Shown here piece after piece: positions 42,658 to 51,752 of a stretch of 53,839 nucleotides of DNA; the stretch's first letter is position 1; the number at the start of each line of letters is the position of its first letter. Source of the stretch: Planctomycetaceae bacterium (GTDB lineage Bacteria; Planctomycetota; Phycisphaerae; Phycisphaerales; UBA1924). The stretch is taken from assembly GCA_027487735.1 (NCBI GenBank), contig JAIYDA010000084.1, positions 1 to 53,839 of the forward strand, read 5' to 3'. A program made the translations under genes and the position numbers. The notes below the pieces were generated by a model. It was not told the DNA's origin and did not search any database. It saw only the letters and a program-made list of their open reading frames with translations.

Positions 42658-43803
42658 TTACCGGCAGTTTCCGCCAGCAAGCACTCGCAAGAACGCGATC
42701 AGGTCTTCGTCATCGGGGAAGAGCCCATCGTTGTTGAAGTCGATGTCGTTGCAGACATTGCCGGGGCTGCAACTTCCACCAGCGAGCACGCTGAGGAAGT
42801 CCAGAAGATCAGTATCATCCGGGAACAGACCATCGGCGTTGAAGTCGATGCCATCGCACGGTGGGGGCAGCGCAGGGCTCGCGAAGCGGAAGCCTGTTGC
42901 GACATCCTCGGGCGTCGAGGGGCCGAAGAAGGTGTCCCCCGGACGAATACCAAAGGTGGGCACTGAGAAGAACGATCCGCCAGTAATGCCCCGTCGACCG
43001 CCAGAGTCGGTGGACTCGAGCCACTCCTGCACGTTGCCGTTCATATCGAACGCGCCGTAGAAGCTGGCGTTGCTAGCCGAGCCGACGGTGGTCACGTTGC
43101 CGTCCTGCCCGTTCCAGTCGGTGCTGCTGCGGTAGTTGACGATGTTGGGGCCGGGGTTGGCGATGTCGCCGATCGCGTTCGCGGTCGCAGAGGTTGGCTC
43201 ATTGTTGCTCTGCGTGGCAAACCGCCAGAAGTTGTCGGTGTCGCCGCCCTGACTGGCGGGCCGGTGGAGAGCGGCCTTCAGCCACTCGTTCTCCGTGGGA
43301 AGAAAGACCTGGCTGGGATTCGAGAGGTCGCGCGTAATGGCGGTAAGGGTGTTTCCGTTCAAGGTATAGACGCCGCTCTCGGTGCTGCCAGCGCCCTGGC
43401 CGTTTGTGAGCCAGTTGGCCATGCGGGCCGCGTCGAAAAAGTTCACGAAGTTCACGGGCTTGTTGCCCATGTTCGGCTTGACAGAGTACGTGAACGCGCC
43501 GTCCGCGCCCGAGCGGGTGATGCCGCCGCGCGCGTTCGAGCCCATGTTGGAGTTGTAGAGTCCTCGGGGGTCGCTCGCAGCGACGGCGTTGAGGAACGCA
43601 GCATACTGCGCGTTGGTCACCTCAAAGGCACCGATGCGATACTCGTGCGCGACCGCGCCGGAGCCGAAGTTGCCCGGATCGCCCGCGTTGCCGGGGTTGC
43701 CGACGGGGCGGAACTCGATGGTGACTTGTGCCGAGGCGATGGATGCACCAAGGGCCGTGACGGCCGCGAGCGCGGCCACGCTGATGAAGGAATGGACGAA
43801 CAT
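42658..43803 (-). CDS. Formylglycine-generating-enzyme-like (SUMF1) protein with Cys-bracketed tail (tailed protein 11)
   Basis: 381 residues; AAGGAG six bases before the ATG; signal peptide ends SIASAQ. The body is an FGE-sulfatase domain: RIGAFEVTNAQYAAFLNAVA, KPVNFVNFFDAARMANWLTN, VFLPTENEWLKAALH, YGAFDMNGNVQEWLE, GSFFSVP; these are its substrate and calcium positions. The copper-binding Cys pair of true FGE is not evident, so it may be a non-catalytic binding relative. Residues 316-380 are the double tail (linker SPGNV), final Arg. It is on the same strand as the metalloprotease, 279 bp upstream. Confidence 0.92.
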   Translation of the reverse strand: MFVHSFISVAALAAVTALGASIASAQVTIEFRPVGNPGNAGDPGNFGSGAVAHEYRIGAFEVTNAQYAAFLNAVAASDPRGLYNSNMGSNARGGITRSGADGAFTYSVKPNMGNKPVNFVNFFDAARMANWLTNGQGAGSTESGVYTLNGNTLTAITRDLSNPSQVFLPTENEWLKAALHRPASQGGDTDNFWRFATQSNNEPTSATANAIGDIANPGPNIVNYRSSTDWNGQDGNVTTVGSASNASFYGAFDMNGNVQEWLESTDSGGRRGITGGSFFSVPTFGIRPGDTFFGPSTPEDVATGFRFASPALPPPCDGIDFNADGLFPDDTDLLDFLSVLAGGSCSPGNVCNDIDFNNDGLFPDDEDLIAFLRVLAGGNCR

Positions 43804-44189
43804 GCAAAGCTCCTTAGAAAGAACACGCTGTGCGCCCACGAGAAGGCGTGGCGGAATCGCCACGGATGGGCTATCCGAGCGGCCCGCATGACGGGTTCCC
43901 CATTCGCCACGATTCTTTTGCGAATCACGCCCTTGTGCCTCTGGAGTGCGAGAGCAACGCAAATGAGCACCGTCCGTCTGGTTGCTGTCCTTGGTTGGGC
44001 TTCTGCGAAAGCGAGGATTTCCGGTCCGGCATGATGGTGCAGCGAGGGCGATCTCGCACGCTGGAACCAAACACGACCAGCGGCACGAAAACACAACAAA
44101 GACAAAGAGGCCCGTCACCACCTCCGTGGCAACGGGCCATTCGAAACTATCCGCTTCTCTCGAGTGCCCAGGCCTCGTGACTGCCTCAA
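43804..44189. other. Intergenic region with 5' leader hairpin and terminator
   Basis: A 386-bp gap. On the side of the gene at 42658 there is a leader hairpin CGTGGCG/CGCCACG with a GAAT loop (43847-43864), about 45 bp before the start codon. On the other side a terminator ends the PEP-CTERM-like gene. No gene or RNA was recognised between them. Confidence 0.6.
44109..44138 (-). terminator. Intrinsic terminator after the 44190 gene
   Basis: GGCCCGT (44109-44115) pairs with ACGGGCC (44132-44138), with an inner CCAC/GTGG extension. Reading the minus strand, CTCTTTGTCTTTG follows. It lies 51 bp beyond the stop of the 44190 gene. Confidence 0.75.
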
Positions 44190-45272
44190 TCAACGACGCC
44201 GGCGGGCGGCGAGGAGGCCACCCAAGCCCAGGAGGGCCATGCTGCCGGGCGTGGGGATGGCCTGGAAGGCAGCCCACTGCACGGTGAGGGTCGCGGTGCC
44301 CTCAAAGCCCGGGCCCATCGAGGCGCGGGCGTCGGCGTTGCCGCTGTTGCGGACGAGGTTGTTGATGTCGGCGCTGCTGGCGAAGTCGAGGTTGAAGGTG
44401 CCGCCGCTCTGCACGAGGGCGCTCAGCACGTTGTAGTTGTTCGTGAAGCCGTAGCCCACGGAGTTGGGACCAACGCCCTGGCTGGGGTCTTGCACGAACT
44501 GGCCGTTCACGAAGACAGCGTCGATGCCACCCGAGCGGCTGACGTTGACTTGGCTTGCGTTGCTGGCGCCGTAGCCCCAGGCAACGTCGTAGCTGCCGCT
44601 GCCGCCGTCGTTGGCCTGCACGATCGCATTCACGCGGATGGTGTTGCCCGTGGAGGTGATGCCGCCGAAGGCCGGGCTGCTAAAGCCTGCGCCGAGGGTG
44701 GCATCGACAAAGAACTGGCTGCGAGCGCCGCTGGTGCCGCCGATGATGCGGAGGAGCATCTCATCGCCGCCCCAGCCCAGACCCACGCTGAGGGTGGCCG
44801 CGACGGGGACGTAGACGATCTGGTTCAGGGTTGCAACGCCGCCCGCATCGGGAAATGCGTTGCTCCAGTGGTTGAGGGTCACGCCGCGCTGCTCGCTGGC
44901 GGTGCGGGGGAAGTTGGAGCCAAAGCCCGTGCCCTGATAGCCAGGGTTAAAGAAGCGGGCGCCGCTGGGGCCGGGGGGGCTGCCCGTGCCGAAGTTGCTG
45001 AAGACTTGGCGCTGCACGTACTGCTGGGCGCTGAGGTCGTTGCCCGTGAACCAGGGCGTGCCGGACTCGTCCATGACGCCGAAGCTGGTGTCGGTGAAGG
45101 GACCGGTGGTCTGGCCGTTTGCGCCGCCGCGAGCGGTTGCGCCGCTGCTGGTGAACGAGCCGCCCGCGAGGGGTGCCCAGCTCCAGCCGCCCGGGAGGGT
45201 GGTGTTGGTCGGCACGGCGAGTGCGACCGACGAAAGGCCCGCGCACAGCGCGAGCGAGACTGCAATCTTCAT
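44190..45272 (-). CDS. Exported protein with PEP-CTERM-like end
   Basis: 360 residues; a GAGAGAGAG purine stretch precedes the ATG as ribosome site; signal peptide ends SVALAV. The body is beta-rich with many Gly and Asn (VGLGWGGDEMLLRIIGGTSG, VNAIVQANDGGSGSYDVAWG); no domain recognised. The end PTPGSMALLGLGGLLAARRR is a clear PEP-CTERM-like tail (Pro-Thr-Pro, membrane helix, Arg cluster). No Cys tail. Likely sorted by an exosortase-like enzyme, itself not in the window. Confidence 0.88.
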   Translation of the reverse strand: MKIAVSLALCAGLSSVALAVPTNTTLPGGWSWAPLAGGSFTSSGATARGGANGQTTGPFTDTSFGVMDESGTPWFTGNDLSAQQYVQRQVFSNFGTGSPPGPSGARFFNPGYQGTGFGSNFPRTASEQRGVTLNHWSNAFPDAGGVATLNQIVYVPVAATLSVGLGWGGDEMLLRIIGGTSGARSQFFVDATLGAGFSSPAFGGITSTGNTIRVNAIVQANDGGSGSYDVAWGYGASNASQVNVSRSGGIDAVFVNGQFVQDPSQGVGPNSVGYGFTNNYNVLSALVQSGGTFNLDFASSADINNLVRNSGNADARASMGPGFEGTATLTVQWAAFQAIPTPGSMALLGLGGLLAARRRR

Positions 45273-45499
45273 GGCTCTCTCTCTCTCTTTGACAAGCACA
45301 ATGCCGTGCGGACCGCGCCGCCTCGACTTCGGGAGTATTGAAGCGCGGGGCAATAAACCTGTCAACGCAGGAAACACTTGGGTTGCGCGAAACCCTGAGA
45401 TACTTGGGGAGCATGACGTCCGAGAATGGATCGTTGTGCACTTGGTGCGGTCGCCGGTTCGTGGGATGAACGGATTTGAACTCGCGAGCAAGAAGCGGC

Positions 45500-46747
45500 T
45501 CAGCGTGCAGCGAGCTTTGCGAGGCGTTCGCACGCGGCATCGATCGTCGATTGCTTCTTGCAGAAGGCAAATCGTACGAGCGAGCGGCCCAGGTGCTTGT
45601 CGGCGTAGAAGACGCTGGGGGGGATCGCCGCGACGCCCACCTCGCGCGTGAGCCACTGGCAGAGGGCTTCGTCGTCGGCAAGGCCTTGGCGGGCGCTGAG
45701 GGCGCTGTGGTCGGCCATGAGGAAGTATGTGGAGTCGGACCGCAGGGGCACGAAGCCCGCGCGGGCGAGCGCTGCGGAGAGCACGTCGCGATTGCGGGCA
45801 AAGAGCGAGACCAGAGGCTGCGCGAGCGCTGCGGCATCGCGCAGCACCGCGACGGCACCATGCTGCATGGGGGTGCTGCCGCTAAAAGTCATGAACTGGT
45901 GGGCCGCACGCACCGCAGCGCCGAGGTGGGGCGGCGCGATGGCCCAGCCCACCTTCCAACCCGTGAGCGAGAAGCTCTTGCCCAGGCTGCTGAGCGTGAT
46001 GGTGCGGTGCTGCATGCCGGGCAGCGTGGCGATGCTGATGTGGGGCGGGGGCGGGGCACCATCCGGGCCTGGCAGCAGCAGGTGCTCATAGACCTCGTCG
46101 CTGATGCAGACGAGGTCGTGCGCGATGCAGAGGCGCGCGATCGCCTCGAGCTCGCTGCGCGTGAAGACCTTGCCCGTGGGGTTGTGGGGCGTGTTGAGAA
46201 GGATCGCGCGCGTGCGGGGCGTGATGGCCCGCTCAAGCTCTGCAGCATCGAACGTAAAGGGCTCGCCCGCGGACCGCGGCGCGTGCAGCGTGACGAACTT
46301 TGCGCCGCACCCGGCCCATGCAACGCCCGCCTCGTAGAAATCAAAGTATGGCTGAAAGATGATGACTTCGTCTTCGGGGTTGAGCAGGCCCGCCATCGTG
46401 CAGCCGATGGCTTCGCTGCAGCCGCAGGTCACGGTGATCCACGTGTCGGGGTCGATTGCGAACTTGCCCGCATCGTGCCACATGCCTGCGATGGCATCGC
46501 GCACGGGCTTGACGCCCGCCATCGGTGCGTACTGATTGTGCCCGGCGTCGATCGCGGCCTTCGCGGCGAGCTTGGCAACCTCGGGCCCGTCAAAGTCGGG
46601 AAAACCCTGCGAGAGGTTGATGGCGTTGTGCTGGGCGGCAAGGGCGGTATAGCGTGCGAAGACGCTCTGCCCGAAGTGGGCAAAGCGGCGCGACACGCGG
46701 GGCGAGGTGGCGTGCTGGGGTGCGGCTGATGGTTGCTGCTGCGTCAT
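45500..46747 (-). CDS. PLP-dependent aminotransferase, class I/II (methionine/kynurenine type)
   Basis: 415 residues. Fold-type I aminotransferase, with INLSQGFPDFDGP, NQYAPMAGVKPVRDAI, CGCSEAIGCTMAGL, ILLNTPHNPTGKVF, CISDEVYEHLLLP and the PLP-lysine site SLGKSFSLTGWKVGW. The GFPDFDGP start is typical of kynurenine/glutamine transaminases and of YbdL-like methionine aminotransferases. Its start overlaps the stop of the peroxiredoxin gene (ATGA), so the two are translated together; AAGGGG serves as ribosome site. The pairing suggests sulfur amino-acid salvage or oxidative-stress linkage, an inference. Confidence 0.93.
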   Translation of the reverse strand: MTQQQPSAAPQHATSPRVSRRFAHFGQSVFARYTALAAQHNAINLSQGFPDFDGPEVAKLAAKAAIDAGHNQYAPMAGVKPVRDAIAGMWHDAGKFAIDPDTWITVTCGCSEAIGCTMAGLLNPEDEVIIFQPYFDFYEAGVAWAGCGAKFVTLHAPRSAGEPFTFDAAELERAITPRTRAILLNTPHNPTGKVFTRSELEAIARLCIAHDLVCISDEVYEHLLLPGPDGAPPPPHISIATLPGMQHRTITLSSLGKSFSLTGWKVGWAIAPPHLGAAVRAAHQFMTFSGSTPMQHGAVAVLRDAAALAQPLVSLFARNRDVLSAALARAGFVPLRSDSTYFLMADHSALSARQGLADDEALCQWLTREVGVAAIPPSVFYADKHLGRSLVRFAFCKKQSTIDAACERLAKLAAR

Positions 46748-47304
46748 GGCGCACCCCTTGTGGCAAAGCCGGCGGGAGAGCTCGCATCGGGCGTGGACGT
46801 TCCCGGCGTCGCACTGCCCCACTGCTGCGCAAGTCGCAGCGCATCATCGAGCAAGCGCTCGTGCACAGCAAGCCCAAACTCCTGGTGGGCAGCAAGCTCG
46901 ATGGTGGCGTGCGGCTGAGCGCCGGGTGTTGCACGCACCAGAAAACTCATGCGGCGCGTGCCAAAGGGCAAGGGCAAGCCAAACAGCCCGCGCGCGCCAT
47001 ACATCGCGGCAACCTTGCTCGACTTGTCCACGAGCAGGAGATGACGCAGGTTGTGGCTCTGCACGAAGTTGTCCTTCGCGTCGGCATTCTGAGGCGAGAT
47101 GCCCACGACGCGCACGCCCGCGTTCGCGAGCTGAGCGAAGCGATCGCGCACCATGCAGTGCTGCTTCGTGCAGAGGGGCGTGTTGTCCGCGGGGTAGAAC
47201 GCCAGCACCACCGGGCCACTGGCAAGCAACGCACGGAGCGTGTGGGGCGTGCCATGGCGATCGGGCAGAGTAAAGTCGGGCGCGGGCATGCTGGGCAGAA
47301 GCAT
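46744..47304 (-). CDS. Thioredoxin-dependent peroxiredoxin of the PrxQ/BCP type
   Basis: 186 residues. Reduces hydroperoxides with a Cys pair: FYPADNTPLCTKQHCMVRD holds the peroxidatic Cys 45 and the resolving Cys 50, five residues apart, the mark of PrxQ/BCP. The domain start APDFTLPDRHGTPHTL is typical. Usual length about 155; here the C-terminus is longer (STPDASSPAGFATRG). First gene of a two-gene operon with the aminotransferase, overlapping by four bases. An alternative start is five codons downstream (MPAPDF). No Shine-Dalgarno. Confidence 0.92.
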   Translation of the reverse strand: MLLPSMPAPDFTLPDRHGTPHTLRALLASGPVVLAFYPADNTPLCTKQHCMVRDRFAQLANAGVRVVGISPQNADAKDNFVQSHNLRHLLLVDKSSKVAAMYGARGLFGLPLPFGTRRMSFLVRATPGAQPHATIELAAHQEFGLAVHERLLDDALRLAQQWGSATPGTSTPDASSPAGFATRGAP

Positions 47305-47420
47305 GGCGCAAGATAGGCGCACGTTCGGCGCATGCGGGGGCCCATGCAGCGAAGCGCACGAGCGAGGTGAGGCTGATTGCTGCGTGCGTGCGGGCCCGGG
47401 TTTTCCTATGCTGTGGGCGC

Positions 47421-48389
47421 ATGCCCACTCGCACCACATCGCTGGTCATCGTCGCCCTTGGGGTTGTGTGCTGCGCGGGGTGCAGCGTGGTGCTCGCGCT
47501 CTCGGGCAATGGGGGCTTTGCGGGCGTGGCGGCTGCGATCACTGGGCTGGCGCTGCTCGTGGGGCTGCTGCTGGCGAGCATGGTGGATGGGCTGCGCGAG
47601 ACGACGCGCTGCGCGGTGCGCGTTGCGCGCGACGTCGAGGACATGCAGCAGCGGCTCATCACGATTGAGCAGCGCATCGAAGTGCTGCGCGCCAGCGCGG
47701 CCCTGAGCGATCGGGCCCGGGGCGTGCTGAGCAGAGGGCAGGAACGCATGCTGCTGGTGCAAGCGGCCGAGGAAGACCTCGCAAGCGGGCGATTTGCGAG
47801 CGCGAATGTACTGCTGCGGCAGCTGCAGCTTTTGGGGGCGGACGAGGAAGCGGCGCAGCTTGGGCAGCGCGTGCGGGCGGCGCAGCTCGGCGCGGTGCTG
47901 GGGGCCGGTGGACAGGCAAGTGGGCAGACGAGCGCGAGCGTAATCGCTCCGCAGCCCGCGTTCGACCGTGGCGATGCGGACGCAAGGCTCGCGCCGGCGG
48001 CTACGGCGGCTTCGCTCGGTGCGAATGCGCAGGCAAGCGCGTCTGCCGCAAGCGTGGGTGCGGCACAGTCGCAGCTCAAGGCGGGCCTGGAGCAGGCCTT
48101 TCACGCCGCGGCTCGCGAAGGGCGGACCGACGACGCGATGATGGTGCTGGCGCAGCTCGACAGCCTCATCACGCCCGAAGAAGCGGTGCCGCTGCGCGAG
48201 ATCGCGCGTGACGTGATCGCGAAGACACGCGACGGCATGGGCGAGAAGTTCCGCGTGGCGATTCAGGACAAGCGATGGAAGGATGCGCTCGCGCTGGGCG
48301 AGCAGATTGCCAGGCAGTTTCCCAACAGCCGCATGGCGAGCGAGGTAGGCGGGATGATGGACGCGCTGCGCACGCGCGCGGCGGACTAG
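47421..48389 (+). CDS. Membrane-anchored coiled-coil hypothetical protein
   Basis: 322 residues. Two membrane segments at the N-terminus (VIVALGVVCCAGCSVVLALS and FAGVAAAITGLALLVGLLLA), then a helical part with coiled-coil heptads (VEDMQQRLITIEQRIEVLRA), an Ala/Gln-rich linker (about 170-215), and a C-terminal helical repeat region of TPR type (ALALGEQIARQFPNSRMASE). No named family. Downstream is the inverted repeat that begins at its stop codon. It is divergent from the peroxiredoxin. Start without Shine-Dalgarno. Confidence 0.8.
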   Translation: MPTRTTSLVIVALGVVCCAGCSVVLALSGNGGFAGVAAAITGLALLVGLLLASMVDGLRETTRCAVRVARDVEDMQQRLITIEQRIEVLRASAALSDRARGVLSRGQERMLLVQAAEEDLASGRFASANVLLRQLQLLGADEEAAQLGQRVRAAQLGAVLGAGGQASGQTSASVIAPQPAFDRGDADARLAPAATAASLGANAQASASAASVGAAQSQLKAGLEQAFHAAAREGRTDDAMMVLAQLDSLITPEEAVPLREIARDVIAKTRDGMGEKFRVAIQDKRWKDALALGEQIARQFPNSRMASEVGGMMDALRTRAAD

Positions 48390-48571
48390 CGAGCCCGAGT
48401 GCACAAGCACCGGGACGGGCCGACCGTCCTCCGCTTGCCTACCCCCATCGCCCGACGCGCACGGACGACACGCAAGGACGGAGCGCTCGCCTCGGCAGCA
48501 CGCCTCGTGCACGTTCGCTTGGCAGGCTTTGGACGAACGACCCGTCCCGGTGCTTGCGCACTCGGGCTCGC
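48389..48571. repeat. Element with 34-bp near-perfect inverted repeats
   Basis: Left arm 48389-48422 and right arm 48538-48571 are reverse complements at 32 of 34 positions. The inner ends continue to pair imperfectly (CGTCC and GC-TGCC blocks), so the whole 183 bp could fold into one long hairpin. The left arm starts at the last base of the stop codon of the 47421 gene. It could be a MITE-like insertion or a long terminator structure between convergent genes. Confidence 0.8.
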
Positions 48572-48654
48572 GGGGCGGCTCGCGAAGCAGGAGCAAAAGA
48601 AAAACGCGAGCCATGGGCCCGCGTTGCGAACATCAACGGAATGTGCCCCGGCAC

Positions 48655-48945
48655 TTACGCGCGGGGCGTTTCGCTCTTGAGCCAGAAGGGGCGCGGGGCC
48701 TTTGGATCGATGGGGTCGACGTGCACGGTGTTGCCGCGGAAGACGATGTGGCCCAGCGCGACGCTATAGAGCGTGTCGTCGCTGCCGACGCGGACGTTGA
48801 AGCCCGGACGGATGGGCAGGCCGCGCTGACGCACGATGATGGAGCCTGGCTTGGCAACCTCGCCGCCGTAGAGCTTGACGCCCAGGTATTGCGGGTTGGA
48901 GTCGCGACCGTTCTTGGTAGAGCCTTGGCCCTTCTTGTGTGCCAT
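48655..48945 (-). CDS. rpmA: 50S ribosomal protein bL27
   Basis: 96 residues. Large-subunit protein whose N-terminal tail reaches the peptidyl-transferase centre. Reads [20 protein letters not shown], then [20 protein letters not shown], then GTKI-like [17 protein letters not shown] and [10 protein letters not shown], all typical. AAAGG lies eight bases before the start. The usual partner rplU (bL21) is absent on both sides. It lies downstream of the 16S gene, beyond the terminator. Confidence 0.97.
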   Translation of the reverse strand: MAHKKGQGSTKNGRDSNPQYLGVKLYGGEVAKPGSIIVRQRGLPIRPGFNVRVGSDDTLYSVALGHIVFRGNTVHVDPIDPKAPRPFWLKSETPRA

Positions 48946-49304
48946 GACGAATGCCTTTCGATGCCTCGCACACCGGTGGAACCGGCGGGAGTGGGTTGGG
49001 ATGATAGGCGGAGGCCCGAGGGGAGGCAAGAGGCGGATCACGCGCTCAATGATTCGACCAGCAGCCTGACCCCTACCTCTTGTGTGCTTCGAGCAGCAAA
49101 GCTTGAGCAACGTACTGAAGCGAGAAGCAAGGACCAATCAAACAGTCCGCTCCGGGAGCGACGCTCTTATCGCGCCGCGCACGTGCCGTCGATGTCCAGC
49201 CACACTGAAGGCACGACTCTCTCTCGTGACACCAAGGGACCGTGATAACGCAGGGCTTTGGCGTTCCCGCAAGCGCCTCACGGCTCATGCCTCGCGCCAA
49301 ACAC
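48946..49304. other. Intergenic region upstream of rpmA
   Basis: About 360 bp with no supported gene. It must hold the rpmA promoter. Then come the heptad repeat and the 16S terminator. No 23S or 5S sequence was recognised here. Confidence 0.55.
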
Positions 49305-49417
49305 CGAATGCCTAATGCCGAATGCCTAATGCCGAATGCCTAATGCCGAATGCCGAATGCCGAGTGCCGAGTGCCGAGTGCCGAGTGCCGAGTGCCGAGT
49401 GCCTAGTGCCTAGTGCT
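49305..49417. repeat. Heptanucleotide tandem array (AATGCCG/AGTGCCG type)
   Basis: About 16 copies of a 7-bp unit. The first half alternates AATGCCT and AATGCCG, the second half has AGTGCCG and ends with AGTGCCT, a layered pattern that suggests stepwise expansion. It lies just beyond the 16S terminator, outside the predicted transcript. Confidence 0.92.
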
Positions 49418-49430
49418 TCCAAAAACACAA

Positions 49431-49453
49431 CCACCCGCCTGTTGGGCGGGTGG
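49431..49453 (-). terminator. Intrinsic terminator of the 16S rRNA transcript
   Basis: CCACCCGCC (49431-49439) pairs perfectly with GGCGGGTGG (49445-49453), loop of five. On the minus strand the stem is followed by TTGTGTTTTTGG. It lies past the outer processing-stem arm (49482-49497), so the 16S transcript ends here, with no 23S gene following. Confidence 0.88.
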
Positions 49454-49481
49454 AAGGAACGCACTGCGTTGTGAAACAACA

Positions 49482-49544
49482 AGCAGATGAGAGTCGCGTC
49501 CGCGTGCGTTACCGCACGGGTTTTGGGAATCCAGCGAGAAAATG
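49482..49544 (-). promoter_or_regulatory. Pre-16S processing stem, 3' arms
   Basis: Two arms pair with the 16S leader: 49482-49497 (AGCAGATGAGAGTCGC) with 51477-51492 (16 bp perfect), and 49535-49544 (CGAGAAAATG) with 51466-51475 (10 bp perfect). They are nested in the right order around the 16S gene. Between them on this side sits a small hairpin (GTGCG/CGCAC). This is the expected RNase III-type processing stem. Confidence 0.85.
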
Positions 49545-49612
49545 TTGACAAACCGACCGCGGTTTGCACCGCAACGAACACCGAGGTGTTCGCGAATCGG
49601 TCTAAGGAAATC

Positions 49613-51099
<1,487 letters not shown>

Positions 51100-51465
51100 A
51101 TTTACCGTTGCAAGGCGAACCCTTTCGGGCCGCCCAGTTTAGCTTCAATCAAGAAGTGACCATGTTAACCGCGACCTTCCACTTTGCAGTGGCGTCCGCG
51201 GCGGTCTCGCTGCACCGCTCACACAATAAAGTGCTTTGCGATGCGAGCGCCATCGATTGGCAATCGATGGAAAATGTTGGCTCAATCTTCTGCCCGAGCG
51301 GGCTTGACGCTCGCTCGGACAAATCAACACGAGATTCAAGCCGCCACAGCTGTGAAGATCTGTGGCCGACCGCTCTGCATCTGCCTTGTACGGGGCAGAC
51401 CAGAGAGTGTAATCCCTCATGCCTCGCCAGGTCTGTGGCGCCGGGGTGAACCGGTGGCATGAGAG

Positions 51466-51492
51466 CATTTTCTCGTGCGACTCTCATCTGCT
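51466..51492 (-). promoter_or_regulatory. Pre-16S processing stem, 5' arms
   Basis: CATTTTCTCG (51466-51475) and GCGACTCTCATCTGCT (51477-51492), separated by a single base, are perfect complements of the 3' arms at 49535-49544 and 49482-49497. A CATGAGAG/CTCTCAT alternative fold is also possible locally. Confidence 0.85.
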
Positions 51493-51595
51493 CAGATGTC
51501 AAAGATCAGCCAGGACCGCTTCTCACTCGTGTTCGGCAAACTTGTGTTCTTCACACCCGTTTGTCGCACTCGCGTGCCGCGTTTCGTGGGAGGGG

Positions 51596-51624
51596 AGTCT
51601 AAACCACACCCCGCCCAACGTCAA
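51596..51624 (-). promoter_or_regulatory. Sigma70-type promoter of the 16S gene
   Basis: On the minus strand TTGACG (51619-51624), a 17-bp spacer, and TAGACT (51596-51601); a C-rich discriminator (CCCCTCCC) follows, as in rRNA promoters under stringent control. Transcription would start near 51589, about 490 bases before the mature 16S end and upstream of the processing stem. Confidence 0.75.
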
Positions 51625-51752
51625 GCAAGCGCTCATGAATCTTTTTGGCCATTCTTTCGCAAATCCTTGCCTGGAAAACTCTTGCGCCTCTCGACGCCCC
51701 CCGCCCAACCCTCCGCTTTCTGCCCCACTTCCCCCACCTCTTTGCCGAATCT

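Larger units (their letters stand above)
51100..51752. other. 16S leader and promoter region
   Basis: The 653 bp between comF and the 16S gene. It holds the promoter, the 5' arms of the processing stem, a perfect hairpin CCATCGATT/AATCGATGG (51250-51270) and CCGAGCG/CGCTCGG in the leader. No coding gene is supported. The part nearest comF is pyrimidine-rich. Confidence 0.7.

Noticed and set aside
139-43803. Classical cellulosome (cohesin-dockerin) cluster
   Set aside because: The tail is dockerin-like but has a fixed Cys frame and shifted acids, and no cohesin, scaffoldin or glycoside hydrolase was seen in the window.
49305-49417. Possible CRISPR array
   Set aside because: Units of 7 bp without spacers; a simple tandem repeat.
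51100-51752. Hidden 23S, 5S or tRNA near the 16S gene
   Set aside because: No T-arm or known 23S/5S motifs on either strand; the region is explained by promoter, leader hairpins and processing stem.
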